Below, piece by piece: positions 1 to 12,431 of a DNA stretch of 64,000 nt (positions are counted from its first letter, which is position 1; each line of letters begins with the position of its first letter). This DNA is from Corylus avellana (Eukaryota > Streptophyta > Magnoliopsida > Fagales > Betulaceae). The position numbers were made by a program, and so were the translations under genes. The DNA lies in the NCBI RefSeq assembly GCF_901000735.1, contig NC_081545.1, positions 29,045,513 to 29,109,512 on the forward strand, written 5' to 3'. Under the pieces are notes generated by a model. That model saw only the letters and a program-made list of their open reading frames with translations, was not told the origin of the DNA and searched no databases.

Positions 1-326
1 GTAAGAGGTATTTTACTTAGTAAAAAAGCACAATTCTCTATTTTAACTACTCATTTTTTAATACCAACTCTAACAAATTCTTTATTTCATTCTCTATTTT
101 TTAAAAAATATTATTTTTTAATCTTTCTTTATTAATTTTTTTCACTTTTCTCTCTCTCTCTCTTCCCTCTCAACCCAAACCCCCATGATCAGCTCTGCAA
201 TTAGCTCTCTCTCTCACTCTCACTCTACCTCTTCCCTCTTAACCCAAACCCAAACCTCTCATGACCAGCTATTTCCTCTTAACCCAAACCCCCTCATAGC
301 CAGCTCTGTAATTAGCTGTCTCTCTC
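1..326 (+). mobile_element. Truncated copy of the 17.4-kb MITE family
   Basis: This stretch matches 17441-17780 closely: the opening AAGAGGTATTTTACTTAG, then a T-rich section, then CT-rich runs with repeated AACCCAAACCC and CCAGCTCTG words. The complete copy at 17420-18267 has terminal inverted repeats, so this is the same non-autonomous element, missing its first ~20 bases at the window edge and ending in an assembly gap. The short open frame over the CT-rich part is not a gene. Confidence 0.7.
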
Positions 327-426
327 NNNNNNNNNNNNNNNNNNNNNNNNNNNNNNNNNNNNNNNNNNNNNNNNNNNNNNNNNNNNNNNNNNNNNNNNNN
401 NNNNNNNNNNNNNNNNNNNNNNNNNN
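327..426. other. Assembly gap of 100 N
   Basis: Exactly 100 N, a common placeholder for a gap of unknown size. It lies in a CT microsatellite on the left and an A run on the right, the kind of sequence that breaks assemblies. Confidence 0.97.
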
Positions 427-930
427 AAAAAAAAAAAAAAAATTTAAGGTATTTTTTGCTAATTGGTCCTTCCCAAATTGAAAGCGAGCTCCGTCCCTGA
501 TAAGAATCCTCAATAGAATATTTTCAATAGAGAAATGATTGATGTCACTATTTTGCCCATATTTCTCCTATATTATCTTACAAATCAACCAAATGGTTAA
601 TCTATTAAATTTGTAAAAGAATATTAAGAATATATGGGCAAAAAATATTGAAACCAATTTTTTTTTTTTTTTTTTGACATGTTTCNNNNNNNNNNNNNNN
701 NNNNNAAAAAAAAAAAAAAAATTTAAGGTATTTTTTGCTAATTGGTCCTCCCCAAATTGAAAGCGAGCTCCAATAGAGAAATGATTGATGTCACTATTTT
801 GCCCATATTTCTCCTATATTATCTTACAAATCAACCAAATGGTTAATCTATTAAATTTGTAAGATAATATTAAGAATATATGGGCAAAAAATATTGAAAC
901 CAATTTTTTTTTTTTTTGGACATGTTCACA
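427..930. repeat. Near-identical duplication on both sides of a second gap
   Basis: The sequence at 427-680 (A run, then TTTAAGGTATTTTTTGCTAA, through to a T run and GACATGTT) recurs at 706-930 with few differences; a ~36-base piece near 497-532 is absent from the second copy. The 20-N gap at 686-705 sits exactly between the copies. An unmerged overlap or two haplotypes placed end to end is as likely as a real tandem duplication. Confidence 0.75.
686..705. other. Assembly gap of 20 N
   Basis: Twenty N between two near-identical ~225-250-base copies; the small, non-round size suggests an estimated or overlap-derived gap. Confidence 0.97.
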
Positions 931-1345
931 CAAGGAAAGAGAAATGAAGATTCAAATTAGTAACTTCCATTTCATGAAGTGTAGTTTACAGCCAATTGAA
1001 CTATCCCTTAAGACCAATCATTTTTATTTTAAATATGCATACATGAACAAGTGTTACAAAAAGTGCATGCACTAAAAAAATTACCTTAAAATAAATATTA
1101 ACGAATTTCGAGGCTAGAATGATCAACACCGTTTGAACGTTTTGCCACATAATTACATTTTTCTAATTTTTTACTCCACAAGATCTTATCTTTCCTCTCT
1201 CCATTGGCCCTAAGGTGGTCTAAAACCCCAAAGGTGCCTAGTAAACACAACCCGACTTTTTAAAACAACCAAAAGGTCATAACTTTAACACAATATCTCA
1301 AAATTAATCTAACTCTACCCCTTCTTTTACATTTTCCTTTTATTA

Positions 1346-2080
1346 AACAGCTTAGGGGTGTTCTATGATCATAACAAATAGTAAAGTCATGCACTAATAT
1401 TGGTCCAACATGAGGCTAGTTCCTAGAGTTTCAAGTTTTAATGCAAAATATATATCTTTTCCCAACCTTTAAATAAGGCCGAGATCCCCGCTTCTTTAAG
1501 GTTTTGGATGTATTATTGTCACATGCACAATATAACCATGCAGACGGTTATTCAAAACCTTAATTAGGACGACTTTCCGTTAGAAATTTTTCATATTTAT
1601 AATTATTAAGAAAAATTTCACAATATATATATTTGTTAAGGACATGTGGTGTTTACCACTTTATCCGAATCCTAATGAAAATTGCTTGATTTTTGATTGA
1701 TAAGAATTGATAAACAGCTTAGGGGTGTTCTATGATCATAACAAATAGTAAAGGTTCATGCACTGATATTGGTCCAACATGAAGACTAGTTCCTAGAGTT
1801 TTAAGCTTTAATGCAAAATATATATTTTTCCCCAACCTTTAAATGAGGCCGAGATCCCCGCTTCTTTAAGGTTTTGGATGTATTATTGTCACATGCACAT
1901 TATAACCATGCGGACGGTTATTCAAAACCTTAATTAGGACGACTTTCCGTTAGAAATTTTTCATATTTATAATTATTAAGAAAAAATTTCACAATATATA
2001 TATTTGTTAAGGACATGTGGTGTTTACCACTTTATCCGAATCCTAATGAAAATTGCTTGATTTTTTATTGATAAGAATTG
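1346..2080. repeat. Direct tandem duplication, unit about 367 bp
   Basis: AACAGCTTAGGGGTGTTCTA begins at 1346 and again at 1713. The two units stay alignable through to the AAAATTGCTTGATTTTT.ATTGATAAGAATTGAT ends, with scattered substitutions and a few 1-2-base indels. No coding frame is shared. The next insertion (2100-3196) starts just after the second unit. The region between 931 and 1345 shows nothing recognisable. Confidence 0.85.
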
Positions 2081-2085
2081 ATGTA

Positions 2086-3210
2086 GAAGCGTAAGACTTT
2101 TTTTTTTTTTTTGAAAGAAATACATTACAATTTCATTGATAATAATCACGAGCATAAAGCTCTTACATCGCAAGAACACAAAGCCCTGAAAATACAAATT
2201 ATAGCCGAAGCTACAAGGATACAACTTCACCTAAAACCTCTGCTAACCTATGACTAGTTTTCAGTTGAGATAACAGATCTGCATAAGACTGACACAATCC
2301 AATGCATAGGTAGTTCAAATTCCTCCTCAACCCAAAAGTTAGGATAAAGTTCACGTTCACAACTCAAAGGGTTGGACCAAAAATCACATCCACGACCCAA
2401 AGGCCTGGACTAAAGTTTAGTTTACATCCAAGTAGGCGGATCGAGGGGTCAAAGCCTTATTACAAATAGAAGCAAGAAAACTGAAATAAAACGTAGGCGA
2501 ACCAAAGAGGTAGAGCCTTATTACAAGCAAATAACAGGAATGAAATGCATACATGGAAAAATAGGAACAAAGACAATACAAGGAAAGTAAAACAAAATGG
2601 GAACAAGCACACGCAGCGTAGATGCCAATAGTGTGCTCGTCAGAGACCAACACCAGAAGGGAACGCTGGAAGCTCGACACGGTGGGGACACAAAAAAAGG
2701 CCCAAAACAATGGATGAAGGGAGGCGAAGCCGATCGCCAGCTGGCCGGAAAACTATCACAGCAGGGGGTGTTGAGGCTCTTTGCTGGAGGGGCACGAGGA
2801 AAGACCCAGCAGCGGATGATGGGCGGCAGAGCGGGTGGAGGAGATCTGCGACAAACACAAAACAAAACTGGGGGAGTTTGAAAGAAACCCCCAAAATCAA
2901 CACCCACACCAAGTGGCACATAGGCAGAGCTACAAGAACAACACACCAAAAACCCAGCAAAGAAACATAAAGGAAAGGAACATAAAATAACTAGAGAGCC
3001 CCGCCAGAGACAAAAGCGGAACAAAGAGGAAGGGGCGGCGAAGAAGGAGTAGGGAGGAGGCTACCCGGGCCAAGGACATCAAGTAAACTACTGGCACCTG
3101 GTACAAGGGCAGGCAAGGGGGAGGCAGCAAACGACCATTCCTCCTCCCCTCACCATGGGGGAGGGGGCTTACCTAAGGCTGCGCCGCTAGAAAGAAGAAA
3201 CGTAAAACTT
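2086..3210 (-). mobile_element. Non-LTR-type retroelement insertion with poly(A) and target duplication
   Basis: A GC-richer block about 1.1 kb long ends at 2098-2113 in a T run, which is a poly(A) tail on the minus strand. It is bracketed by an imperfect direct repeat: GAAGCGTAAGACTT at 2086-2099 and GAAACGTAAAACTT at 3197-3210 (12 of 14 match). Poly(A) plus a target duplication of about 14 bases is the hallmark of L1-type target-primed insertion. I see no reverse transcriptase, endonuclease or RNase H motif in any frame, so this is a non-autonomous or internally deleted element. The open frames at 2417-3024 are low-complexity Pro/Ser/Cys/Phe translations of its GC-rich 5' part and are not called as genes. 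Confidence 0.65.
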
Positions 3211-5400
3211 AGGTCAACTTGGAAGTAAAATGAGTGACGTCATCAAATTTAATTAATTTCTTGAAGGCTGATTGGATTTGATGCTACAACTGGGAAAACA
3301 TAAGGATTCATTACTTAAATAAAAAGTGTATGGATTAAATTGAAACTTTTCCATAATAGACGAGAGTGGAATATAATTAATTGGACTAGAAAATGGGAAA
3401 ATTGAAGAAATGTCATATTGGTAGTACTACCTTCCAAAAACACAGATATCCATTCATCTTTAATCAGATTGTCAAATTAAATTTCAAAAATGTGCAACGT
3501 ACACTTTGCTACACTACTTTTCATCAGTCAAAAAAAAAAAAAAAGGAAGGAAGAAAGTAGTAATAACAACAAAATTAAAGCATGAAATAACGATAGTCCA
3601 AGATGCTCTTTTTTCAAAAATATAAAGCTGCTTTTCTCATTTTAGCCCCATAGGATCAATTAGGATGGTTGCCTTCAAAAGAGGCCATTGAACATAAACT
3701 TCTTCGACGACCGTCTAAATTGAACAACTTGTGCCAGATATTGAGTGGTTGATTGAGGGTGTGATGCTCAAGCGATGAATTTAAGGGTATGTAGAACTTT
3801 CTAACAGAGACAATAAGAGAAATTTTATAAAGTAAAATTTTATTATTTATGTAACAAGGTGGACTTCAGATTTTAATGTTTCAAAATTATCAATAAATTG
3901 TAAAGATGCACAACTCTTAACAAGGTCAATTTCGTGTTAATAAACAAATAGTATTTAAAAACACATCACACTACATTTTAATGTACTTATCTTGGATTAT
4001 TAGTAAAGGATTATGATTAATTTGCAAGATGTGGGTTAGAATCCTTTATGTCTTTTAACCATGCTTGTGACATATGTTCGTGTTTAACAAGGTGTAACAT
4101 GTGTGCTTCATTGGGGCAACGGTTTCGTACTACAGGTTCTTTGAGATAACACAAAACTTATCGAGAGAGAGCATCGATCGGAACGGGCAGGGTAAGGGAG
4201 AGAGGGTTATTTTTTATGATGCCTTTAACCTCCTGTCCATAGCAAAGATTCTGTTCATGGTTTCACCTTTTCTTGATGTTACTCCTAGTCCCTTTTTTTT
4301 TTTTTTTTTGAACAAAGATAAGTTTTTGCAAAGATACCTTTCTTGATATCCAATTTAGTATTTTTCCATAAACTATACATTGACTACTGTAGACGCACGC
4401 CTCTCTTGATCTGTCTTAATTCTATATTTATTTTTCTTTAATTATAAGGAAATAATTTTTTATTATTACTACTAAAAAATCTATTTTTTTAGATTTTTTT
4501 TGGGAGGTTTAATTTTTATTTTTATGGCGCCTTCTAAAACTACTATTTTTTAAGGGGCCTTATTTATAAGGGCCTTCAAGGACCGCCAATCGCTAGGGAA
4601 ATTGAACCGCCCTACGCAAAGGTGATAGCAAATGGCTCAATGCTTTGATGTGAGTGTTTATTTAATTAGCTGCCAGAAGTTGTGGATTCTATTCCCCAAA
4701 AAACAGAAATAAAGAGGGTCAAACCCTGCCAATATCATCAGCATTAATAATCCAGCAATTGTCAGGTTAATTAACTTAAAGAATATATTCCAATCTAATC
4801 TGTCAAAAATTTGTACGCTCCTTCCAATTTTGGTAAGATTAAGAAGTCGAAGTTATCTTTTTTCGAGCAAGTAAAAACATCATGGTCCTCGAGAGGTAGT
4901 TAAATGACCGAAAATTATGCCAAATAAAGTGGATGACATTGATTCAAAACTTTTCCTTTTATACAAATATGACAAAAAAAAAAAATCATGATTAATTTAG
5001 TAGTCATAAGTGTAGATATGCACCATTAAATGTTAAATTTTATGCCCCCTTTAAAAGCACTCACATCCGGCTCAACAAAAGGCTATTTTGTTGAGCTAAA
5101 CTGCTAAAAACGCTCCCCAACGAACTCAACAAAACAGCCAATGAGTTGATGAAGGAAAAAAAAGAATAAAAAAAGATGGAACAAAAAAAGGAATAGAGAA
5201 ATCATATATAAATGATAGGAAAAAATTATTTAAATGAGATAATAAAGGTGATAAGTTAAAACGTTGAGTCAAATGTGGGAGCTTTAAAAAGATAGATAGC
5301 TAAGATAGATAAATGTGATTTTTGTTAGCTAAATTTAGCCAAACATTTGTCAGGCCGATGCGAATGCTCTAATTTAAAAAGATCTTTATTTTACCAGGCC
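3211..5400. other. Intergenic, no gene recognised
   Basis: AT-rich spacer upstream of the P450 gene. 4101-4346 is open but ends in a phenylalanine run from a T tract and resembles no family I know. 4500-4620 carries the words AAGGGGCCTT and CCGCCAATCGCTAGG, which resemble the end of the hAT-like element at 12.8 kb and may be a decayed relative. Confidence 0.6.
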
Positions 5401-5411
5401 ATTCGTTGTGT

Positions 5412-5418
5412 TATAAAT
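5412..5418 (+). promoter_or_regulatory. Probable TATA box of the CYP735A gene
   Basis: TATAAAT lies 131 bases before the chosen ATG, followed by a CT-repeat leader at 5465-5492. Position and sequence fit a plant TATA box with transcription starting near 5440-5450. The (CT)n tract in the 5'UTR is common in plant leaders and is a potential length polymorphism. Confidence 0.5.
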
Positions 5419-5459
5419 GACCCTTCTCGGTTCACTAAGGAACTAACCCTCTAATTAGT

Positions 5460-5496
<37 letters not shown>

Positions 5497-5548
5497 CTGG
5501 CTTGTGGGCGTGTGAGAGTGTTTGATATTTCTAAGCCTTTTGTGTTCC

Positions 5549-8204
5549 ATGATGACGATGATGGCCATGGTGGTACTGACGATTCTGTGTGGCGTATGCG
5601 TCTCTTTGTTAATGAAAATTGCTCATGACACTCTCTCTTGCTACTTTCTAAACCCGAGACGCATCAAGAAAATCATGGAGAGGCAAGGAGTGCGTGGCCC
5701 CAAACCCCGGCCTCTAAAGGGCAACATCTTGGACATGGCCTCCCTCGTTTCCAAAACTACCTCCCAAGATATGAACTCAATCAACCATGACATCGTCGGC
5801 CGCCTTTTGCCACATTACGTGGCGTGGTCCAAACAATATGGTAGGCTGCCTATTCTCTCTCACTTTCACATCACTAAATTTGATTTCCCTCCAAATCGCC
5901 TAAAACTTACTCATATCATACATGTATGTATATATATAGGAAGGAGATTTATATTTTGGAATGGAGTGGAGCCCCGGATGTGCTTGACGGAGACCCAATT
6001 GATAAAAGAGTTTCTCTCCAAGTACAGCACCACCTCCGGTAGATCATGGCAGCAGCAACAGGGATCCAAACATTTTATCGGCAGAGGTTTATTAATGGCT
6101 AACGGAAAAGATTGGTACCATCAGCGTCACATCGTTGCTCCGGCTTTCATGGGAGACAAACTCAAGGTACGATAAAGATAGATTTCTTTTCTTTTTTCTT
6201 TCTATGTTATAAAAATAAATGTCACAAATGGTTGTTTTTTTGTTTGTGTTTGTTAAAGAGCTATGTTGGCAACATGGTGGAATGCACTAACGAGATACTC
6301 CAGCAACTGCAAAATAAGGTAAAATCAGGCGAAACAGAGTTCGAAATTGGTGAATACATGACTAATCTCACTGCCGACATAATTTCTAGAACCGAGTTCA
6401 ATACAAACTCTGACAAGGGAAAGAAAATATTCAGCCTCCTAACAGTTTTGCAACGTCTCTGTGCCCAAGCCACTAGAAAATTGTATCTGCCCGGAAGCCG
6501 GTGAGTTTATATGATATGATGAGTTATTATTAATTCACGATTCTTTCATCGATATAAAGGCGATATGATATTTTATATCTTTTACGTAGTCGGGTTTTCT
6601 TGTTTTTTTTTTTTTTTTCTTTTTTTCTTTAATAGATTCCATCTTTTTCTTCAAGCTTCGTTGCTGGTATCTTTTGGATTGTTTCACCGTCACATGCTGA
6701 ATAATTCGTTAATTGTTTTTTTCTTTTCAGGTTTTTTCCAAGTAAATACAACAGAGAAATAAAGTTATTGAAGATGGAGGTGGAGAGGTTATTGATTGAA
6801 ATAATTCAGAGCCGAAAAGACTGTGTAGAGATTGGTCGGAGCAGCTCGTATGGGAATGATTTGCTGGGTATGCTGCTTAATGAGATGCAGAAAAAGAGAG
6901 AGAATGGGTTTAGCTTAAATTTACAGCTAATCATGGATGAATGCAAAACATTCTTCTTTGCTGGACATGAAACCACTGCCCTGTTACTCACATGGACCGT
7001 CATGCTACTTGCTAACAACAGCTCCTGGCAAGAAAAGGTTCGTGCTGAGGTTGAGCAGGTCTGCCATGGTCAAACTCCCTCTGCTGATCATCTCCCCAAG
7101 CTCACCTTGGTAAGCAACAAATTTTTTTTTTGTTATTATTATTACTCCTACCAGTACCTCTTACTTCTGGGATTAATTAGTAGAAATTACTGTTTGCTTT
7201 GGTCATAAACTCAAGAATATTCAGTTTAATGTCAACCACGGTTTTCAACCATAAAATTATACGTTACTTTTCATACTCATTTATATCTATTGATGTGAAG
7301 TATACGTAAGTAGTATTTATGTCAAAGTCATAAATACGTTACATCAATCAATGTAAAATAAAAATAAATAATAAATGAGTGTAAAGAAGAACAGTTTTAT
7401 TCAATTTTCTTAGAAACACCGAAAAGGAAAGCTAAATATGGGACCCCATCCACTCCGAGAGTCTTCAACTCTCATGGCTCCCCACTTCCAATTTTAGTTC
7501 AAGTCTCAACTTCTTAGAAAAAAGACCTAATGTATATAAAATTTGGAGAATCTGAATTAATGATTCTTTTAGTGGCATAGCAGGTATTGAACAGAGAGTC
7601 AAGTGTCCAAATGACTTGGCATTGCCTTTGTTGGCAGACTCGATCTAAAAGTTTACACTAGCTAGTGACGTGATGTCGTCTAAAGCTTAATTTAATCCCT
7701 TAACTTATTACCCTAATCCTACCACTAATCAAAATTAATTAATATTAAATTTACATGTTCTCACGACCGCAGTTAAATTGGGTGATAAACGAAACTCTGC
7801 GGCTTTATCCGCCGGCAACGGTTCTCCCTCGAATGGCCTTGGAAGATATTAAACTAGGCGGCCTGCATATACCAAAGGGTCTATCAATATGGATCCCAGT
7901 GCTTGCAATTCATCATAGCAAAGAATTGTGGGGTGAAGATGCAAACGAGTTCAACCCGGAAAGATTTGCTTCCAAGTCATTCACGCCTGGCCGGTTCATC
8001 CCTTTTGCTGCTGGCCCCAGAAATTGTGTTGGCCAAGGTTTCGCCATGATGGAAGCTAAGATCATATTAGCCATGTTAATCTCGCGGTTTAGCTTCACCA
8101 TTTCAGAGAATTATCGCCATGCTCCTGTTACTGTTCTCACAATAAAGCCTAAGTATGGGGTTCAAGTATGTTTGAAGCCCTTAAACCCAAAAAAAATATA
8201 CTGA
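5549..8204 (+). CDS. CYP735A: Cytochrome P450 CYP735A-type cytokinin hydroxylase
   Basis: Five exons joined by GT-AG introns: 5549-5840, 5940-6166, 6259-6500, 6731-7109, 7773-8204, giving about 523 residues, near the family's usual 510-520. The first in-frame ATG is at 5549; a start at 5522 would need TTG. Visible in order: an N-terminal hydrophobic anchor (residues ~3-25), the PRRIKKIMERQGVRGPKPRP segment, the I-helix oxygen-binding AGHETT (331-336), the K-helix ETLR (Glu387/Arg390), FNPERF, and the haem loop FAAGPRNCVG with ligand Cys465. The segments GRLLPHYVAWSKQYG, ECKTFFFAGHETTALLLTWT and GLSIWIPVLAIHHS match what I know of CYP735A1/A2. The family trans-hydroxylates the prenyl side chain of isopentenyladenine nucleotides, giving trans-zeatin-type cytokinins, at the ER membrane. 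No stop or frameshift is seen. A close CYP714/709-clan relative is the alternative, but residue agreement favours CYP735A. Confidence 0.93.
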
Positions 8205-10902
8205 TTTTGAAGCTAAAGAGTTTGTGTTTTTGTGAGAGAGGTTGCTATCATGAGCGTTTTGATAAGGTTTATCATTGTAATTTTTTCTACCTTCTTTTTT
8301 TTATAGAGATAAAAAGGCAGTACTTATGCTTGTAAGAGTTACACACAAAGGAATAGAAAGGTGAGGAAAATTGAAAGAATGTACCATTATGATTTTGCCT
8401 TTTGGTGTTATTGTCAAACGAGTCATATTTAAAAAAACGTGTCAGTATTTATTAACTTCATATACTCTATTTGAAATGGTGAGGATCATGTTCCTTATAA
8501 TTAAGGGGTCAAAATGAGCACTCAAACAGTTGGGGGCAAGCAAATTTAGGGTCTTTTTAGATAAGCCTAAAGTCCCACAGGAAAAAAAATTAAAGAAAAA
8601 AAAAACACAGTGATGGGTGAAAATGGGTTTCTTCTTTAGCTTTGGTTCTCCACAACACTTGAAATGATTTAGAGATTCTCCCATCTCTTCACCCAATTCA
8701 ATTGATTTAAGAAAGTGCTCAGCTCTCAACATTGAAATATAGCCAACTTGGAGTAGGCAAAGGTAGGGTCAGGATCTTTTTCATTAACTTTGTGCTCAAA
8801 GGTTACTTTCACAACCACTTCATACAGCAGTCTGCGATATATATATTCTGCTTCCCACTACTCAATTTCTCTCAATTGTTTTTGTTCCACCCTCCCTTTC
8901 AATATTTCTCTCTCTCTCTCCCAATAGTTTAGAGAAATAATTTTTTTAAAAGAAGTACTTGTAATAAAAATTATAATACCCATGACAGTACTCATATATA
9001 TATACTAATTATTCATACATGTACATGATCTAATTCATTTTCTTTTTTGGCTAGGTTAGGCTCCCCATTGACAACATCTACAGTAAGTTGAGAAGAACAT
9101 AAATAATAACTTAGGAAATTAGTATAATAACATAGCAGTAATGGAACAAAAGCAAAAAAAATTAATGTTTGTTTGCCATAGTTGATATGGACCATTAAGC
9201 AGCAATTAATGGCGACAAGGGCATGGACACAAAATAATTAAACTAGTCGAAGAAATTGGCTGGCGACAAATATTATGCATATGTTAATAAATGCCATAGA
9301 GCAGCCTTCCTTGATGGCTAGAACCCACGACATGCATGCACCAGTGATTCAGTGAAGCAGCTCGGCAGCTGGTGGAGCATTTGAGTAGCAGAACCAATTG
9401 AAATAGTTTTTTTTTTTTTTTTTTTTTTTTACAAAGCAAATGCATTTATTTGTGGCAATTTCTGCGGTGATGGACGAATACAATGGTTATAATGCTACCA
9501 ACTGTCCTGCACTAAGTTACTCTCTGTCCAATACTGACCATAATAATAATAATAATATTAATATGATAAATTGCACTGTCCAAGACGAGTATACCAAAAA
9601 GTAGTTGATTTAATAAAGATGACATTACAATTATAAACAATCATTTATCAAGTAGAGGTTATACTGAAAAAAAAAAAAAAGAGTCAGAACAAAAGTTTTT
9701 ATATCCAAACACATAAGCGGATGAAATAAAAATCTCTAAAATAAAGTCACTAAAGCCAAAAGCTAATGTAGGTAAAGAATGAAGAAAAACTACATTTAGG
9801 TATGAAATTGCAGCCAAAATAAGAGTTTTACGTCTAAACACAAGCATGAAAATGATTTTTAGGTATGAAATTAAGAAATCTACATTTAGATTGAAAGTAT
9901 ATAAACAAAAAAAAATGTTATAATCATTGGATCGCTGAAAAGTAAATAATTCATTTCAAATAACGCTAATTACAAAGAAGACAAATGTTATGGGTCGTAC
10001 TAAATCTTTTACCAAGAGATTAGTACCAAAATGATGCATGTAAAACTTATTTATTAATACCCGTAACATTTCTCTAATTGATTAATTGTTTTGATTATGT
10101 CCAATAAATAAGCTCTACATTATTTTAGTACCTATAAGATTTCTCAATTGAGAAACTATACAAAAGGAACCCGGCCATATATATAGGCCAATAAAGCTTA
10201 TAGGTACACACATCTATAACCAATGTGAAATAATGCACGATATATAACCTAACAAAACCTACTAGTTGATTTGGGCAAAAATCAAACCCCAATAGTGCAA
10301 GTTTTGAGGCTGATTTGGGCAGAAATAAATTGTGTATTAATTGTTAATTAGCTAGGTCTCATAGCTACCTAGCTAGCTCATGTATGTTTTTTTCATCTGG
10401 CCATCCATATATGCTATGCAAAAACATGCATGCATATCATGCACGGGCAATTAAGTTACTTACTTAACCTCTAAACCATTTGAAAAACAAACCACAATGA
10501 TAGTGGATGGCCCTCAAGCCAAAATGGTAGTCATATCAGAATATAATGCCCCATAAAACAAATCAATCATTAGAATATATATATATATATAAAGAGGTCA
10601 AATGTTTCAAAACTTTACAAATTTGATCAATCTTTTTGTCGGGTCAAACCAACTTTTATATTTCGCAAAAGGGAAAGAAGGAACCTGTAAACAAATCTAT
10701 ATATGTTTCTTGATACGAGAACAATTAATATATATGCAGATCGATCTGGAGTATATTGTTACCCCCAAAACGCGTATGAATAAATCATAATTAAGTTTAT
10801 TTAGTTATTGGAAAAATAAACAATTAAAAAGAGAAAACATGGAATTTTTAATAAGCATGTTTCCAAGATGATATATAATAAAGAAATAAAACAATTTAAT
10901 TC

Positions 10903-10936
<34 letters not shown>

Positions 10937-11347
10937 ACTCCCCGTTACAGAGTCCAGATATGACAGACCTCACCACATAACCGGTATTTTGACTTGGATA
11001 CCATACTACACGTCTAAACCTTCACAGCTTCTTTTACAAAAAGGAAATTTTTGTCCTTTAACCTAATCTTTTTTTTAAAAAAAAAAAAAAAAAAATGCGT
11101 CGGTATTTATAAAGCAAATTGGAAACAATCTATTGAGCTCTACACGTGTGAAAAGAAAACTGTTGCCCACCCTAGCTCCTCAAAAAAATCAAATAAAATT
11201 ATTTCATATAAATAAAAAAGGCTTTGTCCTTCGAATTCAAAATAATGTATCTCACACTTTGACTAATTATTTTTTCTCTATTTATTGCTTACTTTCCAAA
11301 ACAAGCCTATAAAAATTATCAAGGAAAATTACATTTACTCCATCTAA
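8205..11347. other. Intergenic, no gene recognised
   Basis: 3' flank of the P450 gene followed by AT-rich sequence with several poly(A)/poly(T) runs, an (AT)n at ~10576-10591 and a (GA)n tract at 10906-10934. The open frames here are 60-96 codons with no family resemblance. No canonical AATAAA lies close behind the P450 stop codon. Confidence 0.6.
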
Positions 11348-11381
11348 CTATCACTCAAGGTTGGCCCAATAGTTTTTAGGG

Positions 11382-11656
11382 AGGGAAAATGCAGTTTACC
11401 CCGCTGAAGTTTCAGGTGTTTTTCAATTTTAACCCAAAAGTTCAAAAATTGACAATCTACCCCCTGAAGTTTCAAAAATTAGCAATTTAAACCCTCCGTT
11501 TAATTTTTCCGTCTAAATGGACGGAAATCTATGAAATTACATCATTACCCTCGGGCTTTTTTAAAAAAATTCCCGTCCAATTTAACGGAAATTAGTAACA
11601 GAAGGTTTAAATTGCCAATTTTTGAAACTTCAGGGGGGGTAAACTGCATTTTCCCC
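11382..11656. mobile_element. Fold-back MITE with perfect 9-bp target duplication
   Basis: AGGGAAAATGCAGTTTACC at the left end is mirrored by the reverse complement of the right end (GGGGAAAATGCAGTTTACC). The inverted repeats continue deep into the element, with TGAAACTTC- and TTTAAACC-type words and GACGGAAAT pairing. TTTTTAGGG at 11373-11381 is repeated exactly at 11657-11665. Nine-base duplications are typical of Mutator-like transposition. Non-coding. Confidence 0.85.
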
Positions 11657-12431
11657 TTTTTAGGGCCTTAGGCGAAACCTTTAAATGGAGCTTTAATTTT
11701 TAAAATATTTGAATATTAATTAAATAATATTTATTTTAATATTATTGTTATTATTTTTTATTTAAAAATCATTATTCTCCCTAAAATACTCTATCTAAAT
11801 CTTTTGAATAAATTAGTCATTTTCTATTATGCTTCTCCCCATTTGATAATTTCCGTATATAATATGTACTAAAAAAATGCTTAGAGTTCTCATCTTTAGG
11901 AAAATCTATATTACTATCTTATTGGACCAATTTTCTACTAATAAATTCTTTAATTTTGCATCAATATTTTTCTTTTGGCCTGGGTCATAAATATTTGTAA
12001 TAATAAAGTTTTTTTTTTTTTCCTATTCAAATGAGGAAAGGGATAGAGTTAGATACTATTCAAATATTTATACTAATAGACTTAGCTATATCAATAGTAT
12101 TTTCATTATCTTTTAATTATTTTTGATGAATTTCTTGTTCATTTACAAGTTTTTCACCTAAATTATCCTCTATATTTTGTTTATTGCTAATAACAAATTT
12201 ATTTAGAGCTCCTATTTGAGATTCAATCAGCTTTTCAATTTTTTTTATTTTTTTTTTATTTTTTATTTTTAAGTTTTTCATATCCAGATGCATAATTTTT
12301 GATAAAAATATTTGATTAAAAATATTAAAAAATTAAACAAAAACGATTTATATATATATATATATATAAAAAATAGAGCAATAAAATTGAGTTGTGGTTT
12401 TATTGTTCTATTTTTTACTGTACAGCCAAGG

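Noticed and set aside
185..481. 98-codon frame with Ser/Leu-rich protein across the first gap
   Set aside because: It translates a CT microsatellite inside a MITE and runs through Ns.
1346..2080. Duplicated 367-bp units as the two LTRs of a retrotransposon
   Set aside because: The units are directly adjacent with no internal region, no TG…CA ends and no primer-binding site.
2417..3024. Three overlapping minus-strand frames of 97-167 codons
   Set aside because: They overlap each other in different frames, are Pro/Ser/Cys/Phe-rich, have no domain resemblance, and lie in the GC-rich part of a non-coding retroelement.
5522..5548. Upstream extension of the P450 frame (start at 5522)
   Set aside because: It needs a TTG start; the ATG at 5549 gives the expected N-terminal anchor and length.
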